Assembly: GCA_016717205.1 (NCBI GenBank)
Contig: JADKGC010000002.1
Span: 1,217,869-1,281,868, forward strand
DNA: 64,000 bases
DNA from: Candidatus Flexifilum breve
GTDB lineage: Bacteria; Chloroflexota; Anaerolineae; Aggregatilineales; Phototrophicaceae
Direction: 5' to 3'
The translations under genes and the position numbers were made by a program. Position 1 is the stretch's first letter. Every line of letters begins with the position of its first letter. This document shows positions 51,997 through 59,546 of this stretch, piece by piece. Below the pieces are notes generated by a model. The model saw nothing but the letters and a program-made list of their open reading frames with translations, had not been told where the DNA came from and did no database searches.

Positions 51997-52401
51997 TCAC
52001 TTCAGCCGCTGCCACGCGCCGCGAATGAGCAGCCACACCACGAACAAGACCAGCCCGGTTTCCAGCAGCGAACCGATATTCCAGCCTGCCGCGAGGCTGC
52101 CCACCAGCGCGATCACATACGCGCCGATCAGCCCGTACCAGCCGAGCTTATAGCCGAAGGCCAGCAGCAGGGAAAACAGGATGATCGCCCCGCGCCCGAT
52201 CACACCGATCACAATCCCCGCGTTCGAGGTGGGTAGATCGGGCGTCACATAGCCGAGGTTGGGGTCGCCGCCGCGCCCGAGCAGGCTGATGATCACAAAC
52301 AGGTTGTAGAGCACCACGAGTGCCAGCCAGCCCCACAAAAACAGATTGCGTTGATCGCGCGGGGTGTCCGCTGTCAACCGTTCGTGAATCTCTTCTGGCA
52401 T
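51997..52401 (-). CDS. Small polytopic membrane protein
   Basis: 134 aa with about three to four helices (LFLWGWLALVVLYNLFVIISLL; IVIGVIGRGAIILFSLLLAFGY; LIGAYVIALVGSLAAGWNI; LLETGLVLFVVWLLIRGAW). The polar N-terminus MPEEIHERLTADTPRDQRN is cytoplasmic. No function known. It lies between the lutC-like gene and the sigZ region. Confidence 0.75.
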   Translation of the reverse strand: MPEEIHERLTADTPRDQRNLFLWGWLALVVLYNLFVIISLLGRGGDPNLGYVTPDLPTSNAGIVIGVIGRGAIILFSLLLAFGYKLGWYGLIGAYVIALVGSLAAGWNIGSLLETGLVLFVVWLLIRGAWQRLK

Positions 52402-52485
52402 GATCTCGCTCCTGACTTTTCCCCCATTTTAATGTCATTTGAAATGTTATAGAAGCCGTCTCTCATACGTTTCCTATGTGACCAA

Positions 52486-52517
52486 TTTGCATCCTTTTGC
52501 GCTCCTCAGCCGTCTAT
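52486..52517 (+). promoter_or_regulatory. Predicted ECF sigma promoter 1
   Basis: TTTGCATCCTTTTG (52486-52499), 10-bp spacer, CCGTCTAT (52510-52517). The same bases with the same spacing occur at 53334-53365. ECF-type -10 elements often contain CGTC. It stands 34 bp before the small ORF that precedes sigZ. Confidence 0.75.
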
Positions 52518-52551
52518 ATCTATGCACGTTCGATGAACAAGGACATTTACC

Positions 52552-52746
52552 ATGCAGATTGACCTGTATACGGCCAACATTCGTCAGGCGGAACTGCTGC
52601 GCGAAGCGGAACACCAGCGGCTGGCGCGCAGCGTCCAAACCACCCGCCGACTGGCGCTACACTTCAGACTGCCGTTCCGTCTACAATGGGAAAAGCCGCG
52701 CACTCCCACCGCGCCGATGCTGCGCGACTGCCCGACGCCATGTTAG
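52552..52746 (+). CDS. Small ORF upstream of sigZ
   Basis: 64 aa, MQIDLYTANIRQAELLREAE, mostly helical and basic, ending LRDCPTPC with two Cys. AAGGA precedes the ATG at about 8 bp. It begins 34 bp after the predicted ECF promoter and ends 15 bp before sigZ, so it is likely translated with it. It might be a peptide partner or sensor, or a leader. No family recognised; a non-coding leader cannot be excluded. Confidence 0.5.
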   Translation: MQIDLYTANIRQAELLREAEHQRLARSVQTTRRLALHFRLPFRLQWEKPRTPTAPMLRDCPTPC

Positions 52747-52761
52747 TTTGAGGGTAGCTGG

Positions 52762-53328
52762 ATGGATCAAGTCGCCGAAACCGTGTGGAATACGCTCAAC
52801 CCGACGCTGCAGCAGTTCATTCGCCGCCGCGTGCCGGATGTGCCGACCGCGGATGATCTGCTGCAAGAGGTGTATCTGAAAGTGCATACGCAAGTCGCTG
52901 CACTGCGCGACCCCGCCCGCATGGAATCGTGGGTCTATCAGATTGCGCGCAACGTCATCAACGACTACTACCGCGCGGAAAAGCCGCAGACGGAGATCAG
53001 CGACCTGATCCCGATTCCCGAGGCCGACGACGATGCCGACCGCGAGGAGATCGTCGCGCGGCTGAGTCAGAGCGTCATGCACATGATCGAACTGCTGCCG
53101 GAGGACTACCGTGAAGCGATCCTGCTCACCGAGTACCACGGCCTGACGCAGCAGCACATGGCGGAGCGGCTGGGTATTTCGCTGCCCGCCGCCAAATCCC
53201 GCGTGCAGCGCGGCAAGAAGATGCTGCGTGAACTGCTGTTGGCCTGCTGTCACTTCCAGTTTGATCGGCAGGGCAAGGTGATCGACTACTATCCGCGCTG
53301 TCAGTGCTGTGCTGACGCAGCCTGCTGA
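52762..53328 (+). CDS. sigZ: SigZ-like ECF RNA polymerase sigma factor
   Basis: 188 aa, ECF (group IV) sigma factor with region 2 (TADDLLQEVYLKVHTQVAALRDPARMESWVYQIARNVINDYYR, residues 29-71) and region 4 (LPEDYREAILLTEYHGLTQQHMAERLGISLPAAKSRVQRGKKMLRELLL, 112-160). A C-terminal extension of about 28 residues holds six cysteines at 162, 163, 180, 182, 183 and 188 (CCHFQFDRQGKVIDYYPRC then QCCADAAC). This Cys-rich tail resembles that of SigZ-type factors and could bind a metal(loid). No anti-sigma gene is adjacent. Matching promoters in front of this operon and of arsM suggest self-activation. Confidence 0.88.
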   Translation: MDQVAETVWNTLNPTLQQFIRRRVPDVPTADDLLQEVYLKVHTQVAALRDPARMESWVYQIARNVINDYYRAEKPQTEISDLIPIPEADDDADREEIVARLSQSVMHMIELLPEDYREAILLTEYHGLTQQHMAERLGISLPAAKSRVQRGKKMLRELLLACCHFQFDRQGKVIDYYPRCQCCADAAC

Positions 53329-53333
53329 AGCAG

Positions 53334-53365
53334 TTTGCATCCTTTTGGACGGTCACTCCGTCTAT
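53334..53365 (+). promoter_or_regulatory. Predicted ECF sigma promoter 2
   Basis: TTTGCATCCTTTTG (53334-53347), 10-bp spacer, CCGTCTAT (53358-53365), 6 bp after the sigZ stop and about 196 bp before arsM. Identical elements and spacing to promoter 1; the spacer sequence itself differs, so the match is not a simple duplication. Confidence 0.75.
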
Positions 53366-53428
53366 CAGGATGTACGGTGAATTTTCCGCCCGGACGATGC
53401 TGGTTTACCAATTCTGCGGAATTCCGAC

Positions 53429-53469
53429 CCCACCCCCAGCCCCTCCCCGAATTCAGGGAGGGGAGACAG
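53429..53469. repeat. CCCC/GGGG interspersed repeat in the arsM leader
   Basis: GACCCCACCCCCAGCCCC and CTCCCCGAATTCAGGGAGG lie between predicted promoter 2 and the arsM start, so transcripts would cross the palindrome. Same family as 11217-11320. Confidence 0.7.
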
Positions 53470-53561
53470 CAGACACGCCGTCCCAACCGGGTAGAGTCAG
53501 AGGGAAGCGGGGTTCAACCTTGAACCTGCATTATCTGGACAATCAGAGAGGATCAAGCACA

Positions 53562-54308
53562 ATGACTACCCCCATTCACGACGTCGTCAAGGAACGGTAC
53601 GGCGCGATTGCCAGCGGCACGCAGACCTCGTGCTGCGGCGACTCCAACTGCTGCGAGCCGCGCCTGTATAACGTCGAACTGCTGGAAGGCCTGCCCGCCG
53701 ATGCGGTCAATTTGTCGCTCGGCTGCGGTGATCCGGTGACGATTGCCGGGCTGCAAGCGGGCGAAACCGTGCTCGATCTCGGCAGCGGCGCGGGGATCGA
53801 CTGCTTTCTGTCGTCACGGCAGGTCGGCCCAACCGGGCACGTGATCGGCGTGGACATGACGCCCGCCATGCTCGCCAAAGCCAATGCGAATAAGGCGAAG
53901 ATGGGCGCGACCAACGTCGAATTCCGGCAGGGGCAGATCGAAGCGCTGCCCGTGGAGAGCAATACGGTCGACGTGATCATGTCCAACTGCGTGATCAACC
54001 TGTCGCCGGACAAAGCCGCCGTCTTCCGCGAAGCGGTGCGCGTGCTCAAGCCGGGCGGGCGCATCTCGATCAGCGACATTGTCACCGAAGGCGATTTTAG
54101 TGCCGAGCTGCGCGCGGATGCGGCGCAGTGGGCGGAATGCGTGACGGGGGCGATTGATGCGAAACAGTACACGGGCATGATGGCCGAAGCGGGTTTCACG
54201 GATATCACGCTCGTCGATAAGTCCGATGCGGAAGGCATCATTCAAATTCAGCCGGGCATGCCGCGCATCTACAGCGCGCGCATCACCGCGAAGAAGCCGA
54301 GCGCTTAG
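53562..54308 (+). CDS. arsM: Arsenite S-adenosylmethionine methyltransferase
   Basis: Methylates arsenite in the cytosol, usually to volatile or less toxic forms. 248 aa. Motif I is VLDLGSGAGIDCFLS (70-84). The three conserved arsenic-binding cysteines are at C55 (LGCGDP), C143 (NCVINL) and C193 (ECVTGA). Two more Cys pairs, C24-C25 and C30-C31, are in the N-terminal SCCGDSNCC, as in ArsM homologues. ATG 53562 is preceded by AGAGAGGATCAAGCACA. It is followed 3 bp later by the arsC start. Confidence 0.92.
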   Translation: MTTPIHDVVKERYGAIASGTQTSCCGDSNCCEPRLYNVELLEGLPADAVNLSLGCGDPVTIAGLQAGETVLDLGSGAGIDCFLSSRQVGPTGHVIGVDMTPAMLAKANANKAKMGATNVEFRQGQIEALPVESNTVDVIMSNCVINLSPDKAAVFREAVRVLKPGGRISISDIVTEGDFSAELRADAAQWAECVTGAIDAKQYTGMMAEAGFTDITLVDKSDAEGIIQIQPGMPRIYSARITAKKPSA

Positions 54309-54311
54309 TCG

Positions 54312-54720
54312 ATGACCAAGACGCGTCTTGATTCTCTGCACCGCTAATTCCGCGCGTTCCCAGATGGCGGAGGGTCTCCTCCGCCATCTCGCCGGTGAGC
54401 GCATGGAGGTTTTCAGCGCCGGATCCAAACCCTCAGTCGTCAACCCGTACGCGATCCGTGCGATGCAGGCGCGGGGAATCGACATCCGCGGCCAGCGCTC
54501 CAAACACCTCAATGAGTACCTGAGTGAGCCGTTCGACTATGTGATCACGGTCTGTGATAACGCCGCGGAAACCTGCCCGGTGTTCCCCGGTAAAGCCGAG
54601 CGGATTCACTGGAGCTTCCCTGATCCGGCGGCGGTCGAGGGTGACGACGCTAAGATTCTGGCGTCATTCATCCGCGTGCGTGACGATCTAGAGGCTGCTT
54701 TCAAGCGCTGGTTGGACTAG
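54312..54720 (+). CDS. arsC: Arsenate reductase, thioredoxin-coupled; possible frameshift at N-terminus
   Basis: Reduces arsenate to arsenite via a Cys relay with thioredoxin. Related to low-molecular-weight phosphatases: LILCTANSARSQMAEG carries CX5R; the later VCDNAAETCP gives the second and third Cys. ATG 54312 (3 bp after arsM) is in a different frame from LILCT and reads MTKTRLDSLHR then stops; removing one base from GACGCGTC would give MTKTVLILCTANSARSQ. The computed frame otherwise begins at TTG 54328. Restored length 135 aa, right for this family. Either a single-base sequence error or a real defect. Confidence 0.8.
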
Positions 54721-54872
54721 CTTCAGAATTTCCCCTGCTCATCCTGCACCCAAGACATCTTCACAGAAACATACAAATCTCAACGATCTAGCTTGACAAT
54801 TGGCGTAAAAATAAGATGAATACTGATATAACCTGATAGCTCAATGCTATCCCAATGCGAGAGGTTAGAACT

Positions 54873-55415
54873 ATGCGTCCGCCGATTGATCCCGAAACGC
54901 AAGTAGTCGGTGCAGCGATGAGCTCCATTGTTGAAAACATCCAGCGCGAGGATATTCAGCCGTATCTGGACAAGTACAACCTCAACACCATTGTGCCGGA
55001 CCAGTGGTATTCCGCCCACGATTTCATCAGCATCCTGCGTGAAATTGGCAGCGGTGACGGCGGTATGGGGAATCTCGTCGCCATTGGCATGGCGGTTACG
55101 CATCAAATGTTGGTGCCGCCGGAACTGGAAAAGGTTCCGCTGTCCGTCATTTTGATGGGCTGGAATGATCTGTATCACCTCCAGCACCGCCATGGGAATA
55201 TCGGCGGCGTGGTCACTGAGAAGATCAGCGACACGCACTATCGCACGATTCACACGCACCTGTATCCTGATGATATGACGTGGGGTCTCGCCTACGGGAT
55301 GGCGAAGCGCTGGCTACCCGCCGGCACGCATTTCAAAGTGTTCTACAATCCGCAGTCCCCGCGTCTTGATGACGGCGGTGGCGATCAAACCGTCATCGAC
55401 ATTACGTGGAACTAG
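54873..55415 (+). CDS. Uncharacterised protein
   Basis: About 180 aa, cytosolic, no recognised family. Reads RPPIDPETQVVGAAMSSIVENIQREDIQPYLDKYNLNTIVPDQWYSAHDFISILREIGSGDGGMGNLV; the C-terminal half HTHLYPDDMTWGLAYGMAKRWLPAGTHFKVFYN has many aromatics and might be a small sensor-type fold. GAGAGG lies before ATG 54873; ATG 54855 is an earlier option. Separate from the ars genes (about 150 bp gap). Confidence 0.65.
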   Translation: MRPPIDPETQVVGAAMSSIVENIQREDIQPYLDKYNLNTIVPDQWYSAHDFISILREIGSGDGGMGNLVAIGMAVTHQMLVPPELEKVPLSVILMGWNDLYHLQHRHGNIGGVVTEKISDTHYRTIHTHLYPDDMTWGLAYGMAKRWLPAGTHFKVFYNPQSPRLDDGGGDQTVIDITWN

Positions 55416-55516
55416 TTTCACCTTGTTGTCCGGGCGGACGCGACCTCTCTCCCGCGCCCGCCCTTCTCCAAACGCTCAAACCAATTGACATGTTTTCACA
55501 TGTAACCAACTCCAAT

Positions 55517-56917
55517 TTAGCTTTTGTTCTGACGATGCTCCCGCCACCAATCGTGGAACGACTGCTCGGCAAAGGGCGGGAACTCGCGGTTTTGCGTCCA
55601 CCCGCTGAGCGGATACGGCAGCGGCGCGCTGTTCGGATCGACGAAGCGGCTGCCGAAGTTCGCGATCTTGCCGCCTAACTCAAAAAGGCTCGGCTTGCTG
55701 AAGCCGAAGCCATACGCTTTCATGGCGATCTTCCACAGCGGATCCTGCACGTGTTCGAGGTCACGGCGGAGCATGAGCAGCATGTCGGGGATGTTGATAT
55801 CGACCGGGCACGCCTGCTTGCACGCGCCGCACAAACTGCTGGCAAAGGGCAGCGGTGACGCGTTCTCGATGCCCTTGAGCAGCGGCGTGACGATTGCGCC
55901 AATGGGTCCCGGGTATACCCACCCGTAGCTGTGACCACCCACGTTCTGATACACCGGGCAGGCGTTGAGGCACGCGCCGCAGCGAATGCACGCGAGCGCT
56001 TCGGTGTATTCGCTGGCGTAAATATTGCTGCGCCCGTTATCGAGCAGAATCAGGTAGAAGTGTTCTGGCCCGTCGTTCTCCGCTTCGGGCGCTGGCCCGT
56101 TGAAGCCGTTGACGTACACGCTCAGCCGCTGCCCGGTCGCGCTGCGCGGCAAAAGCTGGATCAGTGTACCGAAATCTTCCCATGTCGGCAGCACTTTCTC
56201 AATGCCCACGACCGCGATATGCACTTTGGGGACGCCCGTCGAGAGGCGACCGTTGCCTTCATTCGTGACGATCACGACCGTGCCCGTCTCCGCGATCATG
56301 AAGTTGCCGCCGCTCATGCCAAAATCCGCTTCGATGTACTTGTGGCGCAGGTGCTGGCGGATGAAGGCGGTCATCGCCGCGGCTTCGTCAGTATGCGGCA
56401 TATCGAGCTTTTCCATGAACAGGTCGCGGATTTGCTCTTTGGTCTTGTGCATCACGGGCATGATGATGTGGCTCGGGTGATCTTCCGCGATCTGCACGAT
56501 GTATTCGCCGAGGTCGGTCTCGATCATCTCGATGTTGTGTTCAGTGAGGAACGGCAGCAGGTTGATCTCTTCGGTTGCCATGCTCTTGCTCTTCACACCG
56601 CGCTTGAGGTTGTGCCGCTGGCAGATCTCCAGAATATGCTGGTTCGCTTCCGGCCCATCGGCTGCCCAGAGCACATGCCCGCCTTTCGCCGTCACGTTCT
56701 GTTCGAGCTGTTCCAGCAGTTCAGGCAAATCATGCAGCGCGCGCAACCGCGACCCGCGCCCCTGCTGGCGCAGCAATTGGGCGTGGTCTAGTTCGCTCAT
56801 CACGGCGCGGCGGCGGCCGTCGGCGTTGCCCGTCCCGCGGTCGAGCGCGGTTTGCAGGGTGATATCTTCCAGCGCAATGACGGCCTGCTCGTTGAACTTA
56901 TTCGCGGTGAGTTCCAT
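55517..56917 (-). CDS. lutB: LutB-like iron-sulfur LUD-domain protein
   Basis: 466 aa. The N-terminal two-thirds is the LUD domain (GGHVLWAADGPEANQHILEICQRHNLKRGVKSKSMATEEINLLPFL; GGNFMIAETGTVVIVTNEGNGR), and the C-terminal third carries two 4Fe-4S clusters: CIRCGACLNACPVY and CGACKQACPVDINIPDML. This fits the L-lactate dehydrogenase complex subunit LutB, which passes electrons from lactate. The usual neighbour lutA is not seen, and the lutC-like gene is 3.7 kb away with the ars genes between, so the operon seems rearranged. ATG 56917 is well placed. Confidence 0.9.
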   Translation of the reverse strand: MELTANKFNEQAVIALEDITLQTALDRGTGNADGRRRAVMSELDHAQLLRQQGRGSRLRALHDLPELLEQLEQNVTAKGGHVLWAADGPEANQHILEICQRHNLKRGVKSKSMATEEINLLPFLTEHNIEMIETDLGEYIVQIAEDHPSHIIMPVMHKTKEQIRDLFMEKLDMPHTDEAAAMTAFIRQHLRHKYIEADFGMSGGNFMIAETGTVVIVTNEGNGRLSTGVPKVHIAVVGIEKVLPTWEDFGTLIQLLPRSATGQRLSVYVNGFNGPAPEAENDGPEHFYLILLDNGRSNIYASEYTEALACIRCGACLNACPVYQNVGGHSYGWVYPGPIGAIVTPLLKGIENASPLPFASSLCGACKQACPVDINIPDMLLMLRRDLEHVQDPLWKIAMKAYGFGFSKPSLFELGGKIANFGSRFVDPNSAPLPYPLSGWTQNREFPPFAEQSFHDWWREHRQNKS

Positions 56918-57004
56918 ACCTGTTCATCTCTCGGCAACCTGTGTTTCGCTTAATTGTACCGCGTTCTACCGCGCCGCAACGATTTATGAGAATTTGCATA
57001 GGAC

Positions 57005-57034
57005 TTCTACCTTTCTAGACAAAGATAGGTAGAA
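57005..57034. repeat. Inverted repeat before DUF1295 gene 1
   Basis: TTCTACCTTTCT (57005-57016) with AGATAGGTAGAA (57023-57034), one mismatch, 6-nt loop. It lies 33 bp before the GTG start, so it might be an operator or a leader hairpin. Confidence 0.5.
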
Positions 57035-57066
57035 TGCCTAATTATTAGACAGGCAAAGGATTTGAC

Positions 57067-57897
57067 GTGCTAGAGCAGCTTTTCGCCCCCATCTCCCCGG
57101 TTATCGTCGTCTTGTTCCTGCTCGCGCTGGCGATTTCGAGCATCGGCTTTCGCAAAACCGTCTGGTTTATCAGCATTGGCTATGTCTTTTCGATCACCGC
57201 GATGATCGGGGCTGTCGTCCTCATTTTCCGCGAACAGCTCACGCTGGTCACGCTGCTGCAAAATGCGGTGCTGCTGGTGTGGAGTTTGCGCCTCGGCTTC
57301 TTCGTCATCCGGCGCGAAGGGCAGACCGCGTATCAGGCACAGGTCGCCGAACAAAATGCGCGCATCAACAAGCTGCCGATCTTCGTGAAGGCGGCTATTT
57401 GGATCAGCTCGTCGCTGCTCTACGTGGCGATGTTCTCGCCGTCGCTCTTCACGCTGACTGCGCCCGCGCAGCCCACGGGCTTCGCCCTCGTCGTCGCGTG
57501 GATCGGCATCGCCATTCAGGTGGGCGGTCTGCTCATGGAATGGGTCGCCGACGAGCAGAAATCGGCTTTCAAGCTGAAATCGCCGGGGCAATTCTGTAAT
57601 GTGGGGCTCTATCGCTTCGTGCGCTGCCCCAACTATCTCGGCGAAATCATGGTGTGGATCGGTCTGTGGGTGGTCGGCGCATCGATCTATTCGGGGATCA
57701 TCCAGTGGGCGCTGAGCACGGTCGGCTTGGTGCTGCTCGTCATGATCATGATGGGGTCGACCAAGCGGTTGGAAAAAGGTCAGAACGCCCGTTACGGTCA
57801 CCTAGCCGAATACCAGGCTTACACCCGCCGTGTCCCGGTGCTGTTCCCGTTCATCCCGGTCTATTCGCTGGAAAAAGTGCGCGTCGCCATCGACTAA
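57067..57897 (+). CDS. DUF1295/steroid 5-alpha-reductase-like membrane protein 1
   Basis: 276 aa, about seven helices. The C-terminal motif KSPGQFCNVGLYRFVRCPNYLGEIMVWIGLWVV and the final RLEKGQNARYGHLAEYQAY are shared by 3-oxo-5-alpha-steroid 4-dehydrogenases and isoprenylcysteine methyltransferase-like families. Possibly a NADPH-dependent membrane reductase. GTG 57067 is used as start (MLEQLF). It is paired with a close paralogue 111 bp downstream. Confidence 0.85.
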   Translation: MLEQLFAPISPVIVVLFLLALAISSIGFRKTVWFISIGYVFSITAMIGAVVLIFREQLTLVTLLQNAVLLVWSLRLGFFVIRREGQTAYQAQVAEQNARINKLPIFVKAAIWISSSLLYVAMFSPSLFTLTAPAQPTGFALVVAWIGIAIQVGGLLMEWVADEQKSAFKLKSPGQFCNVGLYRFVRCPNYLGEIMVWIGLWVVGASIYSGIIQWALSTVGLVLLVMIMMGSTKRLEKGQNARYGHLAEYQAYTRRVPVLFPFIPVYSLEKVRVAID

Positions 57898-57909
57898 GAT
57901 GCGCGGTGA

Positions 57910-57959
57910 GTGACAGCGGCGGCGACCTTACGTTTACGCAATCCAGCCGCCGTTGTCAC
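57910..57959. repeat. Inverted repeat between the DUF1295 paralogues
   Basis: GTGACAGCGGCGGC (57910-57923) and GCCGCCGTTGTCAC (57946-57959), one mismatch, 22-nt loop; TATACT follows at 57960-57965. It has no T tail, so it may be an attenuator-like hairpin or operator. Confidence 0.5.
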
Positions 57960-58008
57960 TATACTAAACGGTAGCCTTCATCGTCGTCACTATAAAGGAC
58001 TTTGTGTT

Positions 58009-58836
58009 TTGGAACAGCTCTTCTCGCCGATCTCCCCCCTCATTCTCGCGCTCATTGTGCTTTCACTGGTGATTGCCAGTGTTGGTTTCCGCAAAACCGT
58101 GTGGTTCATCAGCGTCGGTTACGCCTTCGCCATCACCGGCATGGTGATCGTTACCGTGCTCGTGTATCGCAACCAACTCACGCTGATCGCCGGACTGCAA
58201 AATATCGCGCTGCTCCTGTGGAGCCTGCGCCTCGGCATTTATCTTGTGCGCCGCGAAGCGACCGCCAAGATGCCGACCAGCGTCAACGATCAGGTCGCCA
58301 GAGCGCAGTCACTGCCGCTCATGGTGAAGTGCTTCATCTGGATCAGCGTCTCGGTGCTGTATGTGGCGATGTTCTCGCCGTCATTATTCATGCTGACCGC
58401 TCCGGCGCAGCCGACCGGGCTGAGCGCGGTGATCGCGTGGCTCGGCGTGATCGTGTTGTACGGCGGGCTGGTCATCGAATCGGTTGCGGATCAGCAGAAA
58501 TCGGCGTTCAAGCTCCAGTCACCGGGGAAGTTTTGCAATGTCGGGTTGTATCGCCTCGTGCGCTGCCCCAACTACCTCGGCGAGATCATGGTGTGGCTCG
58601 GCAGTTGGGTGATCGGCTTAGCGATCTATAACGGTATTTTGCAGTGGGTCATCAGCCTGATCGGCCTCGCGTGCATCACCTTGATCATGATGGGCTCGAC
58701 CAAGCGGCTGGAAAAAGGTCAGGCGCAGCGCTACGGACACCTGCCGGAGTACCAGCAGTACATTACGAGCGTGCCCGTGCTGTTCCCGTTCATCCCGGTG
58801 TACACGCTGGAAAACGTTCGCGTCTATATCGAGTAA
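58009..58836 (+). CDS. DUF1295/steroid 5-alpha-reductase-like membrane protein 2
   Basis: 275 aa, paralogue of the 57067 protein. Landmarks: EQLFSPISPLILALIVLSLVIASVGFRKTVWF and KLQSPGKFCNVGLYRLVRCPNYLGEIMVWLGSWVI with the matching tail RLEKGQAQRYGHLPEYQQY. The start is TTG 58009 with AAAGGA at 57994-57999; the open frame extends back but the paralogue alignment begins here. Function unknown. Two closely related copies in tandem may act as a dimer or on different substrates. Confidence 0.82.
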   Translation: MEQLFSPISPLILALIVLSLVIASVGFRKTVWFISVGYAFAITGMVIVTVLVYRNQLTLIAGLQNIALLLWSLRLGIYLVRREATAKMPTSVNDQVARAQSLPLMVKCFIWISVSVLYVAMFSPSLFMLTAPAQPTGLSAVIAWLGVIVLYGGLVIESVADQQKSAFKLQSPGKFCNVGLYRLVRCPNYLGEIMVWLGSWVIGLAIYNGILQWVISLIGLACITLIMMGSTKRLEKGQAQRYGHLPEYQQYITSVPVLFPFIPVYTLENVRVYIE

Positions 58837-58902
58837 GCTCGCCTCAAAAAGAGGCAACCGAAGGGCGATAGGAACGCGCTTCTGCGCGTTCGCTGCTGCC
58901 TA

Positions 58903-59008
58903 CCCCACCCCCGACCCCCCGCCTCCGAATTCAGGGAGGTGAGACAGAAGACTCGCCGTTTCTCCCTTCTCCCCGCTTGCGTGGGAGAGGGGTTGGGGGT
59001 GGGGCTGT
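58903..59008. repeat. Two-lobed CCCC/GGGG interspersed repeat
   Basis: CCCCACCCCCGACCCCCCG with GAATTCAGGGAGG, then CTCTTCTCCCC-like and GGGAGAGGGGTTGGGGGTGGGG arms. It ends right at the msrA stop and may serve as terminator region for both genes. Confidence 0.65.
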
Positions 59009-59009
59009 T

Positions 59010-59546
59010 TTACTTCTTCAACTGCGCCATGAACTGCTTGCGGAACTTCGCCACCTTCGGCGCGACCACGATGCGGCAGTAGCCCTGATACGGGTTACGC
59101 GCGAAAAACTCCTGATGATACGCCTCGGCGGGGAAGAACTCCTTGAATTCGGTGACTTCGGTCACAATCGGACTCGGCCACAGCCGCTCTGCGTTGACCT
59201 CGGCGATCACCTGCGCGGCGGTCGCCTGCTGCTCCGGCGAATGGTAAAAGATCGCCGAACGGTACTGCGGGCCGACATCATTGCCCTGACGATTTAGGGT
59301 CGTGGGATCATGCACCGTGAAGAACACCTTGAGGATGTCCTTGAAGCTGATCACGCTGTTGTCGAAGGTCAACTGCACGACTTCGGCATGCCCGGTCGTC
59401 TTATCGCACACCTGCTCATACGATGGGTTCTTGACCCAACCGCCCGAATAGCCGGAGACCACATCGGTCACGCCGTTCAAGTCGTCGTAGACCGCTTCCG
59501 TGCACCAAAAACACCCGCCGCCCAGCGTCGCGATTTCCTTGGCCAT
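59010..59546 (-). CDS. msrA: Peptide methionine sulfoxide reductase MsrA
   Basis: Reduces methionine-S-sulfoxide in proteins. 178 aa, with the active-site GGCFWCTEAVYDDLNGVTDVVSGYSGG (catalytic Cys 12), GHAEVVQLTFD, FFTVHDPTTLNRQGNDVGPQYRSAIF, YHQEFFARNPYQGYC with the second Cys. Single-domain protein without MsrB. ATG 59546 is preceded by AGAGGTG at about 7 bp. Probably a stress protein. Confidence 0.93.
   Translation of the reverse strand: MAKEIATLGGGCFWCTEAVYDDLNGVTDVVSGYSGGWVKNPSYEQVCDKTTGHAEVVQLTFDNSVISFKDILKVFFTVHDPTTLNRQGNDVGPQYRSAIFYHSPEQQATAAQVIAEVNAERLWPSPIVTEVTEFKEFFPAEAYHQEFFARNPYQGYCRIVVAPKVAKFRKQFMAQLKK

Noticed and set aside
54328..54720. TTG 54328 as the natural arsC start
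   Set aside because: It lacks an RBS and would cut off the MTK-type N-terminus; the ATG 54312 just after arsM with one base change fits better, though the TTG cannot be excluded.
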